Shown piece by piece: positions 16,483-25,454 of a stretch of DNA of 64,000 nt. The notes under the pieces are model-generated. The model saw nothing but the letters and a program-made list of their open reading frames with translations. It searched no databases and was not told where the DNA came from. Position 1 is the first letter of the stretch; each line of letters starts with the position of its first letter. The stretch lies in contig JAVBNL010000040.1 in NCBI GenBank assembly GCA_031551515.1, positions 62,001 through 126,000 on the forward strand, written 5' to 3'. The translations under genes and the position numbers were made by a program. Origin of the DNA: FLUQ01 sp031551515. GTDB taxonomy: Bacteria; Desulfobacterota; Desulfovibrionia; Desulfovibrionales; Desulfovibrionaceae.

Positions 16483-18411
16483 TTATGCCCCCGGTTCCGC
16501 TTTCCCGCGTTTGCGGGCAACCGCCATGTCCCCATACTTGCGCATTTTGCGCCATAGTGTGATGCGGCTGATGCCCAGAATAGAGGCTGCCTGCGTATAG
16601 TTGCCCCGGGCGCGAAGCAGCGCGCCCTCGATATCCTTCCGTTCGGGATCCGCCTGCCCGGCATCTCCGAATGGCGCAAACGCCTCCACCGCCGGAGGCG
16701 GCCCGATTTCCTCTCCTAAAACTCGCGCGATGCCGTCCGCGTCAAGGGTATCGCACCCGTGCAGCGCGGTCAGCCGTTCCACAAGGTTTTGCAGTTCCCG
16801 GACATTGCCGGGCCAGGTATGGCGCTGCAGCAGTTTCACGGCCGCCGGCGTGAAATGCAGGGACCGTCCGGACGCAGTACAGGCGTTGCTGAACCGCCTT
16901 GCGAGCGGGCCTATGTCTTCTACGCATTCGCGCAAAGGCGGCAGGCGGATGCGCAGCACATTGAGCCGGTAATACAAATCCCGCCTGAAGGCGTTACGCG
17001 CCACCAGCTCGCCCAGATCGCGGTGGGTCGCCGTAATGACCCTAACATCCACGGGGATAAGGCGGTCGCTGCCCAGACGCATAACCTTGCGTTCTTGCAG
17101 CACGCGCAAAAACTTCCCCTGCACGATGGGGTCCATCTCGCCGAATTCGTCCAGCAGCAAGGTTCCCCCGTGCGCGAGTTCGAACATGCCTTGCTTTCCC
17201 TTGGGGTTCGCCCCTGTGAATGCACCGGATTCATACCCGAACAGTTCGCTTTCCAGCAGGCTGGGCGGCAGGGCCGCGCAGTTGACCGCGACAAAAGGCC
17301 CCTTGCTGCGTTTGCTGTAATTGTGGATGCCCTGTGCAAACAGCTCCTTCCCCGTGCCGGTTTCACCATGCAGCATGACTGATGAGTCGGTGACGGCAAA
17401 CTTTTTTGCCATGAGCAGCGCATCCCGCAATGCGGGGCTGTGCGGCCTGATGTCGTTAAAAGTGCCTGCCGCGCAAAGGCCGGTCTCAAAATGGCGCCGC
17501 CGTACGGAAGCTTCCAGTTGCTGTATGTTGCCGATATCCTGAAATGTGGCCACTGCGGCTACGGTTTTCGCGTCCAGGGTGACCACGACCGTGTTGCAGA
17601 TGACTTCATGGCCGCCGCAGTCAAGAATAACGCCCTTGTCTTCCCGCCGGGTGCGCAAGGCTTCAGCCAGGTCCAGTTCCGGCCATATCTCCGGGAGCCT
17701 TCTGCCGATAGCCGCACTGTCGCTTATTTGCAGCATCCGCTGCGCGGCGAGGTTCAGAGCGAGCACCCTGTTGGCGCCATCCACAGCCACGACGCCGTGC
17801 TGGGCGTGGTCCAGAAAAACCCGGGTCAGCACGCTCTGCATTTTTTCCCTGGCAATGGCCCCGGCGATGCGCCGCGCTTCTTCCACCGCCTGCAAGATGC
17901 CCTCTCTTTCCGTGCCGATGGGCACGACGGGTAGCAGGCCCGCAAAAAGAGTGGACAGGGCGCTGTATCCGCCGACGAGCGCCGCGGCGCCGCCCGCAAG
18001 AACGTCGTTGACTATACCTGGAATGCCGTCCGCGTGATCCACAGGGTAGGAGAGTATCTCCAGGCCCAGCAAGGGGCCCAGGCGCTCCATACCGGAAATG
18101 AACTGGCTGACCCCCGCGACCGCGATGCGCCGGCCACACGGCGCGGCTTTTTCCAGGGCGCGTATCAGGTCGAAAGCCGTGACCGGGATATCCACGACCG
18201 TGACCGGCAGCCCAAGCCTGCGGACGAATTCCGCTCTGGCTCCGCGAGCAATAACGACGTCGGATCCGTAAGCGGCGATGGCGGCCTGAATTTCTTCCGC
18301 ATCGTTCTCGCGCAGACCGGCAACCACCTGCACATCGTCTTCCGCGGCCAGCGCCTCGGAGCAGATCGCCAACAACTGCGGGTTGTTGGTAAATAAGATT
18401 ATGGGCTGCAT
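16483..18411 (-). CDS. PrpR-type sigma-54-dependent transcriptional activator
   Basis: A 642-residue enhancer-binding protein. Residues 1-~190 resemble the PrpR_N sensor domain (propionate catabolism activator N-terminus, ligand-binding); ~200-315 form a PAS domain; ~325-560 are the AAA+ core with Walker A GETGTGKELF, the sigma-54 contact loop ESGAFTGA, Walker B LLLDEFGEMD and the RDLYYRLNVLRIRLPPLREC segment; the C-terminus has a Fis-type HTH (NYTQAASILGISRITLWRKM). It is divergent from the CoA-transferase operon, in front of which a -24/-12 promoter is visible, so it very probably activates that operon in response to its substrate. Confidence 0.93.
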   Translation of the reverse strand: MQPIILFTNNPQLLAICSEALAAEDDVQVVAGLRENDAEEIQAAIAAYGSDVVIARGARAEFVRRLGLPVTVVDIPVTAFDLIRALEKAAPCGRRIAVAGVSQFISGMERLGPLLGLEILSYPVDHADGIPGIVNDVLAGGAAALVGGYSALSTLFAGLLPVVPIGTEREGILQAVEEARRIAGAIAREKMQSVLTRVFLDHAQHGVVAVDGANRVLALNLAAQRMLQISDSAAIGRRLPEIWPELDLAEALRTRREDKGVILDCGGHEVICNTVVVTLDAKTVAAVATFQDIGNIQQLEASVRRRHFETGLCAAGTFNDIRPHSPALRDALLMAKKFAVTDSSVMLHGETGTGKELFAQGIHNYSKRSKGPFVAVNCAALPPSLLESELFGYESGAFTGANPKGKQGMFELAHGGTLLLDEFGEMDPIVQGKFLRVLQERKVMRLGSDRLIPVDVRVITATHRDLGELVARNAFRRDLYYRLNVLRIRLPPLRECVEDIGPLARRFSNACTASGRSLHFTPAAVKLLQRHTWPGNVRELQNLVERLTALHGCDTLDADGIARVLGEEIGPPPAVEAFAPFGDAGQADPERKDIEGALLRARGNYTQAASILGISRITLWRKMRKYGDMAVARKRGKAEPGA

Positions 18412-18461
18412 GCATTCCCCCTGCTTCAGAAATGGATCGGAATCTCGTGTGTTTCATAATA

Positions 18462-18491
18462 TGTTGCAATTATATTAATAGCAACGCAACA
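18462..18491. promoter_or_regulatory. Putative upstream activator site
   Basis: TGTTGC (18462-18467) and GCAACA (18486-18491) form inverted arms 18 bases apart; a further GCAAC copy lies at 18481-18485. The site is ~95 bases before the -24 element, the usual place for an enhancer bound by a sigma-54 activator. Assignment is inference. Confidence 0.45.
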
Positions 18492-18558
18492 CAAAAGAAG
18501 CGCCAACACAACCTTACGGCAATATAGCGATAAGATTGATAAAATATATCGATCTATT

Positions 18559-18575
18559 TTGGCTCGGCGCTTGCA
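18559..18575 (+). promoter_or_regulatory. Sigma-54 (-24/-12) promoter of the CoA-transferase operon
   Basis: TTGGCTCG-GCGC-TTGCA matches the RpoN consensus YTGGCACG-N4-TTGCW with one mismatch; GG (18561-18562) and GC (18573-18574) are 12 bases apart as required. It sits 53 bases before the first start codon, downstream of the divergent activator gene. Confidence 0.85.
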
Positions 18576-18628
18576 ATTCAGCGGCATACGGGCAGCGGAC
18601 CCCTTGTCGTAAACAGCGGAGAGAACTC

Positions 18629-19831
18629 ATGGGCAATACTTCCACAGCGCTCGCGGGCATCACTGTTCTTGATGCGGGCACCATGATTGCGGCCCCCACC
18701 ACCGGGGCCTATCTAGGCGATTTCGGCGCGGACGTCATCAAAATCGAACATCCGGAAACAGGCGATCCGGTCCGGAATTTCGGCAAGAAAAAAAACGGCG
18801 CCCCGCTGTACTGGAAATCGCTGAGCCGCAACAAACGCTGCATCACCCTCAATCTCAGCAAGCCCGAAGGCCGTGACATATTCCTTAAATTGGCGTCCCG
18901 GGCCGATGTGGTTATAGAGAACTACCGGCCCGGAACCTTTGAAAAATGGGGACTCGGCTATGACGCCCTCTCGGCCGGCAACCCCGGCCTTGTGCTGTTG
19001 CGCACCACAGGCTACGGCCAAAACGGCCCCTATGCCAGCAAAGCCGGTTTCGGCACCGTGGCCGAAGGGTTCAGCGGCTTCACGTCCATGAACGGCCATC
19101 CCGACGGGCCGCCGACCCTGCCCGGCTTTCCTCTCGCGGACACCGTGAACGGCCTGGCCGGGGCGTTATGCGTCATGATCGGTCTGCACGCGCGCGGCAA
19201 CGCCGGCGGCCGGGGTCAGATCATAGACATTTCGCTATATGAGCCGCTAGTGCGGCTGCTGGAACTGCATTACCTGAACTACGACCAACTCGGCATTGTG
19301 GCCGGGCGGGCGGGCAACAGGAGCGTATCGGCCTCTCCTCGTAATGCATACCGGACGAAAGAAGGAAGTTGGGTGGCGCTTTCCGCTTCAGCCCAGTCCA
19401 TAGCCGCCAATGTATTCAAGGCGGTCGGGCAGCCGGAACTCATCGAGGATGCGCGCTTCTGCGACAACGTGGCCAGGCTGAAAAACAACGAGGAAGTTGA
19501 TGCCATCGTCGGCGGCTGGATAGCCGAACATCCCCTGGAAGAAGTGTTGCGCGTTTTCGCCGAGAGCAAAGCCGTCATCGGCCCCATGTACGACGTACGC
19601 CAGGCGTATGAGGACCCGCATTTCAAAGCTCGGGGGACCTTTGTGCCCGTGGAGGACGAAGAACTTGGGCAGATGCGCCTGCCGGGGCTGCTGGCCAAAT
19701 TTTCCCGCACCCCGGGCTGCGTCAAATGGACCGGCCCGGCCAAGGGCTCGGCTAATGCTGAAATTTTCGGCGGTCTCTTGGGGATCCAGCAAAAAGAACA
19801 GGAACGACTGCGGCAAGAAGGGGTCATTTAG
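18629..19831 (+). CDS. Class III (CaiB/BaiF) CoA-transferase
   Basis: A 400-residue family III CoA-transferase that moves CoA from a donor such as succinyl-CoA or acetyl-CoA to an organic acid, through an aspartyl-CoA thioester. The N-terminal GAYLGDFGADVIKIEHPETG block, RNKRCITLNLSKPEGR, DVVIENYRPGTFEKWGLGYD and the active-site region FPLADTVNGLAGAL with Asp171 are all intact. The start at 18629 has CGGAGAG upstream. Being first in a sigma-54 operon with an HMG-CoA-lyase-type enzyme and a TRAP transporter, it probably activates the imported acid. The human homologue SUGCT uses glutarate and 3-hydroxy-3-methylglutarate, which fits the neighbour. Confidence 0.9.
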   Translation: MGNTSTALAGITVLDAGTMIAAPTTGAYLGDFGADVIKIEHPETGDPVRNFGKKKNGAPLYWKSLSRNKRCITLNLSKPEGRDIFLKLASRADVVIENYRPGTFEKWGLGYDALSAGNPGLVLLRTTGYGQNGPYASKAGFGTVAEGFSGFTSMNGHPDGPPTLPGFPLADTVNGLAGALCVMIGLHARGNAGGRGQIIDISLYEPLVRLLELHYLNYDQLGIVAGRAGNRSVSASPRNAYRTKEGSWVALSASAQSIAANVFKAVGQPELIEDARFCDNVARLKNNEEVDAIVGGWIAEHPLEEVLRVFAESKAVIGPMYDVRQAYEDPHFKARGTFVPVEDEELGQMRLPGLLAKFSRTPGCVKWTGPAKGSANAEIFGGLLGIQQKEQERLRQEGVI

Positions 19832-19858
19832 CGCGCCTCGCGGCAAAAGGAGCATCGT

Positions 19859-20773
19859 ATGCGGCTTGCCGGAACGGCATCCATCATCGAAGTAGGCCCC
19901 CGCGACGGTCTGCAGTTTGAAAAAAACATGCTCAGCGCGGAACAGAAAATAGAACTCATTGAGCGGGTTGCCGATGCCGGAGCCCGGTTCATAGAAATCG
20001 GCTCTTTCGTCCGCCCCAGCGCCGTGCCGCAATTGGCCGACACGGATGAGGTGGCCAGACGCATCCGCCGCACGGAAGGGGTTGAGTACAGCGCGCTGGT
20101 TATGAACCGCAAAGGCGTGGAGCGCGCCGTCGCCGCGGGGCTGAGCAAAGTCAAGTTCAACGTATCGGCAAGCGAAACCCATTCCCAAAAAAACCAGAAC
20201 CGCTCGCCGGAAGAAGCCGTGGCCAGTCTGGAAGAAAGCATCGCGTATGCCAAAGAACACGGCATCCATGTCGGAGCCGGCATCTCCATGGCTTTCGGCT
20301 GCCCTCTTGACGGTTCTATTCCTTTTGCCCGGCTTGATGATATGGTCCGCCATCTGCTCGCGCTGGGGGTGCGGGAAATAGCGCCCGCCGACACCTCGGG
20401 CATGGCTGACCCCCTGACCGTGCATGACACCATGAGCAAACTGCTCCGGAAGTATCCCGAAGCCCACTTCGGCATCCATTTGCATAATACCCGCGGTCTG
20501 GCTCTGACCAACACCCTGGCGGCTCTTCTTGCAGGGGTTTCGCAGCACGCGGCCTCTTTCGCCGGGCTGGGCGGGTGTCCTTTCGCGCCGGGCGCTTCCG
20601 GCAACGTCGCCACGGAAGATGTGGTTCACATGCTGCACGCCATGGGGGTACAAACCGGCATTGACCTTGAAAAAATTCTTGATGTCGCGCAGACCGCGCA
20701 AAGCTGGCTCGGACGCATCGCGGACAGCAGCATGTTGCGGGTGCGCAGATCGAAAGACATGCCGCAATGTTGA
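19859..20773 (+). CDS. HMG-CoA lyase family enzyme
   Basis: A 304-residue DRE-TIM-metallolyase. HMG-CoA lyase splits 3-hydroxy-3-methylglutaryl-CoA into acetyl-CoA and acetoacetate. Key residues are present: Arg15-Asp16 in VGPRDGLQFEKN, metal ligands His207 and His209 in FGIHLHNTRG, Asn249 and the catalytic Cys240 in GLGGCPFAPGASGNVATED, the family signature. AAGGAG precedes the ATG; it lies 27 bases after the CoA-transferase. Actual substrate could be HMG-CoA, citramalyl-CoA-like or another branched 3-hydroxyacyl-CoA; the family alone does not decide. With the transferase it forms a two-step activation/cleavage route. Confidence 0.9.
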   Translation: MRLAGTASIIEVGPRDGLQFEKNMLSAEQKIELIERVADAGARFIEIGSFVRPSAVPQLADTDEVARRIRRTEGVEYSALVMNRKGVERAVAAGLSKVKFNVSASETHSQKNQNRSPEEAVASLEESIAYAKEHGIHVGAGISMAFGCPLDGSIPFARLDDMVRHLLALGVREIAPADTSGMADPLTVHDTMSKLLRKYPEAHFGIHLHNTRGLALTNTLAALLAGVSQHAASFAGLGGCPFAPGASGNVATEDVVHMLHAMGVQTGIDLEKILDVAQTAQSWLGRIADSSMLRVRRSKDMPQC

Positions 20774-20813
20774 CACATATAATGGTTCTTGTAATCGGAA
20801 AAAAGGAGAACTT

Positions 20814-21767
20814 ATGAAACGCTTGCTTTCTCTGCTTGCCGTCATCGTGATCTTGCTCGGGTTCTCAAACGCGGCCCCAGCAGCTCAGCAGTTCATCCGC
20901 ATCGGAACGAGCTCCGTAGGCGGCGGGTTTTACCTTATCGGCAATACTTTGGCCCAACTGGGTCAGCAAAAAATGGGGAACGTAAACTTTACCGCCGTCA
21001 CAAGCTCCACCACCAAAAACGTCCTGGCGCTCGAAAAGCAGGAATACGAAATGGCGATCATGCAGTCCAACGTATACAACAGCGCCTGGGACGGGACGGA
21101 CGTCTTCAAGAAACCGTATAAAAAGCTACGTTTCATCGCCGGTATTTATGAAATGTACATCCATATTATGGCCAACACCGACGCGAACATAAAAACAATC
21201 CCGGATTTCAAAGGCAAGGCGGTGGATTTCGGCCCCATCGGTTTTTCATCGTATGAACAGTACACCGGTGACATATTCAAATTTTACGGCATGACCATCA
21301 AAGACGTCAAAACCGAGCGCTTCGGCAAATCCGAGTTTGAGGAAGCATTTAAAAACGGTAATATTCAGGGCCATTTCTGGGCCACTACCATCCCCAACGC
21401 TCAAATCTCCGAACTGATCCGCGCCGGCAAAGCCACCTTGCTGCCGCTGCCCAAAGACGCGCTGCAAAGCGTGGTGAAGAACTGCCCCTATTACGTGGCC
21501 TCAGCCATCCCCGCGGGCACGTACGCCGGCATAGACAAAGATATCCCGACCGTCAGCGCCGTCGGCGCGCTGGTCTGCCATGACGGGATGTCCACGGAAA
21601 TGGTGTACGCCATCACAAAAATGATATTCGAGAATATAGACTTTCTCAAAGAACGGCAGCCCAGCTATTTCCGTAACTTCTCGCTCAAGACCGCCCTCAG
21701 CGGCCAGTCAATCCCTCTGCATCCGGGCGCGGAAAAATATTACCGCGAAGTCGGCCTGATCAAATAG
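20814..21767 (+). CDS. TAXI-family TRAP transporter solute-binding protein
   Basis: A 317-residue periplasmic binding protein of the TAXI class. The signal peptide covers residues 1-24 (ends PAAQ). IRIGTSSVGGGFYLIGNTLA is the typical TAXI opening (G-T-x-x-x-G-G-x-Y), followed by the MAIMQSNVYNSAWDG block and GKAVDFGPIGFSSYE hinge. It delivers an organic acid to the fused permease encoded 63 bases downstream. Located in the sigma-54 operon, its ligand is probably the acid processed by the CoA-transferase and lyase. AAGGAG precedes the ATG. Confidence 0.9.
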   Translation: MKRLLSLLAVIVILLGFSNAAPAAQQFIRIGTSSVGGGFYLIGNTLAQLGQQKMGNVNFTAVTSSTTKNVLALEKQEYEMAIMQSNVYNSAWDGTDVFKKPYKKLRFIAGIYEMYIHIMANTDANIKTIPDFKGKAVDFGPIGFSSYEQYTGDIFKFYGMTIKDVKTERFGKSEFEEAFKNGNIQGHFWATTIPNAQISELIRAGKATLLPLPKDALQSVVKNCPYYVASAIPAGTYAGIDKDIPTVSAVGALVCHDGMSTEMVYAITKMIFENIDFLKERQPSYFRNFSLKTALSGQSIPLHPGAEKYYREVGLIK

Positions 21768-21830
21768 CGCAGGGGCAAAATGGTTTCCGGCCTTCTGACA
21801 CGACATATTCCCATCCGGAGGTGAGCGGCC

Positions 21831-23783
21831 ATGGGCAACACGGCAGAGCGCGGCGGCGCCGGGGCAAAACGCGGCAAACGCAGACAGTTTACAGGCGGCA
21901 TGGCATATTTGATTACCGCCCTGACAGTGCTGCTGGCCTGTTTTCACTTATATACGGCGTTCATGGGGCTGCTGCCTGCCTTGCAGCAGCGCAGCTTCCA
22001 TCTTTCATTCGTGCTCTGTCTGGTTTTTCTGCTGTATCCGGCGCGCGACGGTTCGGTTGCCCACCGGCCCTCCGCGCTGGATTTTGTCCTGGCGGCGGCT
22101 TCCTTCGGCTGTGCCATGTACCTGTGCGTGATGTATGAAAACATCGCGCTGCGCATGGGCGACATGGAGCAGTATGAAATCATTCTGGGCGGCGCCCTGG
22201 TCGTGCTGGTCTTTGAAGCGGCGCGCAGGGTCCTGGGCAACATCTTGCCCGTGTTCTGCGCGCTTTTTCTCGTCTATGCCTACTTCGGGCCCTCCATGCC
22301 GGGCCCCTTTCTGCATCCCGGCTATTCCGTTCCCCGCATCATCGAAGAGCTGTACCTGACCAACGACGGCCTGTTCGGCATTGTTCTCGGGGTTTCGGCA
22401 ACGTACATTTTCATGTTCGTCCTGTTCGGCGCTTTTTTGACCACTTCAGGCACCGCGAATTTTTTCAATGAATTCTCCATGGCCGCGGCCGGGCACCTGA
22501 AAGGCGGGCCGGCAAAAATCGCCGTCATCTCCAGCGCGCTTATGGGCACTATCAGCGGCAGCACAGCGGCCAACGTGGCCACAACCGGCGCCTTCACCAT
22601 CCCCCTGATGAAAAAGGTGGGCTATCCGGCGCACTTCGCCGGGGCGGTCGAAGCCACCGCATCCACGGGCGGGCAGTTCATGCCGCCTGTGCTGGGGGCA
22701 GCGGCTTTTATTCTCGCCGATACCGTGGGTACCCCTTATGTCAATGTGATCAAAGCCTCACTGGTCCCGGCTCTGCTGTATTTTTTCGGCATATGGAGCA
22801 GCCTGAGCGTTGAAGCGGCGCGGCTCAACCTGATCGGGTTGAGCCGCTCGGAACTGCCCAACATCATTACCGTGCTGCGCACCAGCGGATACAAGGCCCT
22901 GCCCCTGTTCGCCATCATCGTTGTGCTCTGCATGGGCAGAAACCCGCTTTTCGCATCCTGTTTCGGCATCATAGCCTGCCTTATCGTCACGGCCGTGGGC
23001 GAACGGCAAAATATGAACATCAAAACTCTGCTCGCCACGCTGGAAAGCGGCGCGAAAGGAGCCCTGCCCGTGGCGGTGGCCTGCACCATCGTCGGCGTGG
23101 TCATCGGGGTTATGGGGCTAACCGGCGTGGCCCTGCGCATCGGCGACATCATCATCGACTATACGGCCGGAAACCTGACCCTGACCCTGTTGGTGACCAT
23201 GTTCATCTCCCTGTTTCTCGGCATGGGCATGCCCACCTCGGCAAGCTATGTCATGACCAGCGTGGTGGCCGTGCCCGCGCTGGCCAAACTGGGCTGCAAC
23301 CTGCTTGACGCGCACTTTTTCTGCTTCTTTTTCGCCGTGCTCTCCTCCGTGACGCCCCCGGTCTGCATCGGCGCATACACCGCAGCCGGCATAGCGGGCG
23401 CGCCCCCCAACAAAACCGCGTTCACCGCGGTGCGTCTGGCCTTGCCGGGCTTTCTCGTGCCCTTCGTTTTCATGTATTCACCGGAACTGCTGTTGACTAA
23501 CACCAAAGACTGGCTGTCTTTCGCGCTGATGTTCGCTTCGGGCCTGGCCGGCATCGCCACCTTATCCATCGGGCTGGAAGGATTTCTGCACGCCAGACTC
23601 CGCATACCGGAACGCGTCGTGCTCTGCGCGGCCGCCCTCTGCATGATCATACCGGGCATTGTGACCGACTCCGTCGGGTTCGGAATCCTTGCAGTCGTGT
23701 ACTGCATAGCGAAAAAGAGAGCGCTCGGGACAGGATCCCCAGCCGTGACGGCGCCCGAGCCGGCGCCGGATCCTTTAGACTGA
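21831..23783 (+). CDS. Fused TRAP transporter permease (DctQM type, TAXI partner)
   Basis: A 650-residue inner-membrane protein with many hydrophobic helices, joining a small 4-helix part (about residues 25-150) to the large DctM-type channel. This 4TM/12TM fusion is the standard partner of TAXI binding proteins. DctM motifs visible include SSALMGTISGSTAANVATTG, ATASTGGQFMPPVLGAAAFI and FLGMGMPTSASYVMTSVVAV. GGAGG lies ten bases before the ATG. Last gene of the sigma-54 operon; a 14-bp hairpin follows. Energy coupling is by a cation gradient, by family knowledge. Confidence 0.93.
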   Translation: MGNTAERGGAGAKRGKRRQFTGGMAYLITALTVLLACFHLYTAFMGLLPALQQRSFHLSFVLCLVFLLYPARDGSVAHRPSALDFVLAAASFGCAMYLCVMYENIALRMGDMEQYEIILGGALVVLVFEAARRVLGNILPVFCALFLVYAYFGPSMPGPFLHPGYSVPRIIEELYLTNDGLFGIVLGVSATYIFMFVLFGAFLTTSGTANFFNEFSMAAAGHLKGGPAKIAVISSALMGTISGSTAANVATTGAFTIPLMKKVGYPAHFAGAVEATASTGGQFMPPVLGAAAFILADTVGTPYVNVIKASLVPALLYFFGIWSSLSVEAARLNLIGLSRSELPNIITVLRTSGYKALPLFAIIVVLCMGRNPLFASCFGIIACLIVTAVGERQNMNIKTLLATLESGAKGALPVAVACTIVGVVIGVMGLTGVALRIGDIIIDYTAGNLTLTLLVTMFISLFLGMGMPTSASYVMTSVVAVPALAKLGCNLLDAHFFCFFFAVLSSVTPPVCIGAYTAAGIAGAPPNKTAFTAVRLALPGFLVPFVFMYSPELLLTNTKDWLSFALMFASGLAGIATLSIGLEGFLHARLRIPERVVLCAAALCMIIPGIVTDSVGFGILAVVYCIAKKRALGTGSPAVTAPEPAPDPLD

Positions 23784-23791
23784 TTGCCGTA

Positions 23792-23833
23792 AACAACCGG
23801 GAGCGCCCTTTTTCAAAGACGCTCCCGGTTGTT
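23792..23833. terminator. Hairpin between TRAP permease and lysA
   Basis: Perfect 14-bp stem AACAACCGGGAGCG / CGCTCCCGGTTGTT around a 14-base loop. The genes converge here, so it may serve both, although neither side has a long T-run. Confidence 0.65.
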
Positions 23834-23852
23834 CAAAACAATCTCCTCCGGC

Positions 23853-25106
23853 CTACGGGAACAGCCGCAGCAAATCTTCCACCGTCTCGCGGCGGCGGAT
23901 CAGCGTCACCTTGCCGTCCAGCCCGATCAGCACTTCCGCCGGGCGGCAGCGCTGGGTATAGGGCGAAGACATGGCATAGCCGTAAGCCCCGGCATCCAGC
24001 ATGGCGATGATATCGCCCTCTTTCATGGGCGGCAGAATGCGGTCGCGGGCCAAAATATCGCCGCTTTCGCAAATGTTGCCCACGATGGTCTGGGCCAGAC
24101 TGTCTTTTTCAGGCCCCGCGCCCGCGCGGTAAATCTCCACATCGTGAAAGGCTTCATACAGCATGGGCCGGGCCAGCACGTTGAACCCGATATCCGTACC
24201 CACAAAATGAATGCCCGCGTTCACCTTCACCGCGTGCACCGTGCCCAGCACCAACCCGCACTCCGCGACGGTATAGCGCCCCGGCTCCACAATGAACCGG
24301 CCCTTGTACCCCGTTTCCGCGGTCCAGGCTTTGAGCGTGGCGTCAAAGCGCGAGCTCAGCGCCGCCATATCCAGGCGGGGCTGGTTTTCATACTTGTAGT
24401 ACGGGACGCCGAACCCGCCGCCGAAATCGATGATTTCCAAACCGGGATAGGCTTTCGCGGTTTGCAGCAGCCATTGCACGGCGGAAAGAAACGCTTCCGG
24501 CTCCAGAAACAACGAGCCTATGTGCTGGTTCAGGCCCGCCAGCACCAGCGAATGTTTGCGTATGAGCTCTTCCAGCGCGGGCAATTCGTCCGCGCGCACG
24601 CCGAACTTGGTCTCGTCGCCGCCGGTTATGACTTTGTGGTGATGCCCCGCGCCGATGCCGGGGTTCAGCCGCACCATCATCTTGCTGCCGGGAAAGAGAG
24701 AGCCGAACTGATCCACCTGCGAAAGGGAATCAAGGCTGAGCAGCAGCCCGGCCTGCACGGCGTTGCGCATTTCTTCGCCGGAAACGTTGTTGCAGACGTA
24801 AACCAAATCTTCCGGCGTGAAGCCGGCTTTGAGCTGCAAGGCCAGTTCTCCGGGCGACATGGCGTCCGCCGACAGGCCGCAGTCGCGGATAATGCGCAAG
24901 AGGCTGAGGTTGGCGTTGGCCTTGCCGGAAAAGCAGACCCGAAAACCGGGATGCGACGATAACGCCAAAAGTTCGCGGCAGCGCTCACGCAGCATGGCTT
25001 CATTATAGACATACAGCGGGCTGCCGTATTCCTGAACAAGCCGCTCCGGTGTGGTTCCTCCGAAAAAATTTGCCGAATCCGTGTATCGTGTACGTACACT
25101 CGCCAT
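23853..25106 (-). CDS. lysA: Diaminopimelate decarboxylase
   Basis: A 417-residue PLP enzyme of the alanine-racemase-fold decarboxylases, converting meso-diaminopimelate to L-lysine. The PLP lysine is K62 in CFSGKANAN (usually YAxKAN). Also seen are ETKFGV, LAGLNQHIGS, IDFGGGFGVPY, FIVEPGRYTV, VGNICESGDILARDR and DAGAYGYAMSSPYTQRCRPA, the C-terminal active-site block that supplies Cys and Tyr across the dimer; the usual N of YNxR is T here. The neighbour dapF, often adjacent in related species, is not in the window. A consensus promoter lies upstream on the minus strand. Confidence 0.94.
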   Translation of the reverse strand: MASVRTRYTDSANFFGGTTPERLVQEYGSPLYVYNEAMLRERCRELLALSSHPGFRVCFSGKANANLSLLRIIRDCGLSADAMSPGELALQLKAGFTPEDLVYVCNNVSGEEMRNAVQAGLLLSLDSLSQVDQFGSLFPGSKMMVRLNPGIGAGHHHKVITGGDETKFGVRADELPALEELIRKHSLVLAGLNQHIGSLFLEPEAFLSAVQWLLQTAKAYPGLEIIDFGGGFGVPYYKYENQPRLDMAALSSRFDATLKAWTAETGYKGRFIVEPGRYTVAECGLVLGTVHAVKVNAGIHFVGTDIGFNVLARPMLYEAFHDVEIYRAGAGPEKDSLAQTIVGNICESGDILARDRILPPMKEGDIIAMLDAGAYGYAMSSPYTQRCRPAEVLIGLDGKVTLIRRRETVEDLLRLFP

Positions 25107-25139
25107 AAGATGCTCGATTAGCTGAAGGTTATATCTAGA

Positions 25140-25168
25140 AATCTAGGGATGACCGGCCTTCTTGTCAA
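25140..25168 (-). promoter_or_regulatory. Sigma-70-type promoter of lysA
   Basis: On the minus strand TTGACA (25168-25163), a 17-base spacer and TAGATT (25145-25140), about 35 bases before the lysA start. Confidence 0.8.
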
Positions 25169-25454
25169 TCCGCCGGTAGGGCCACAAATTATTTTCATTT
25201 ATTATCTTATACTTATTCACAAATTAAATAACGCATACAATTTTTCTCTTGCAACATATCTCACTTAAGTAGTATCTCACTTATAAGTGGAATAGTATGT
25301 TATTTCATACTGGCCTATCCATAACGCCCACATTCATACGTATAATTTTTTTTCACCGTTCGGCCCTATCTGTCTTTTTACCCGAACAAGCAGGACCAAG
25401 CAATGTCGGTTTAATTTTGAACAGGATTGAAAACGTTTTCAGGAAATTATTTAT
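25169..25454. promoter_or_regulatory. AT-rich gene-free region with palindromes upstream of the hybrid kinase
   Basis: The ~350 bases between lysA and the kinase contain no credible gene and are much more AT-rich than the surroundings. TATCTCACTTA occurs twice (25257-25267 and 25273-25283); the second runs into a perfect 12-bp palindrome CACTTATAAGTG (25278-25289), and the first contains ACTTAAGT. AGTATG/CATACT arms follow (25294-25311). GAAAACGTTTTC (25429-25440) is another perfect palindrome close to the kinase start. These look like binding sites for one or more dimeric regulators; no regulator can be named. Confidence 0.5.
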
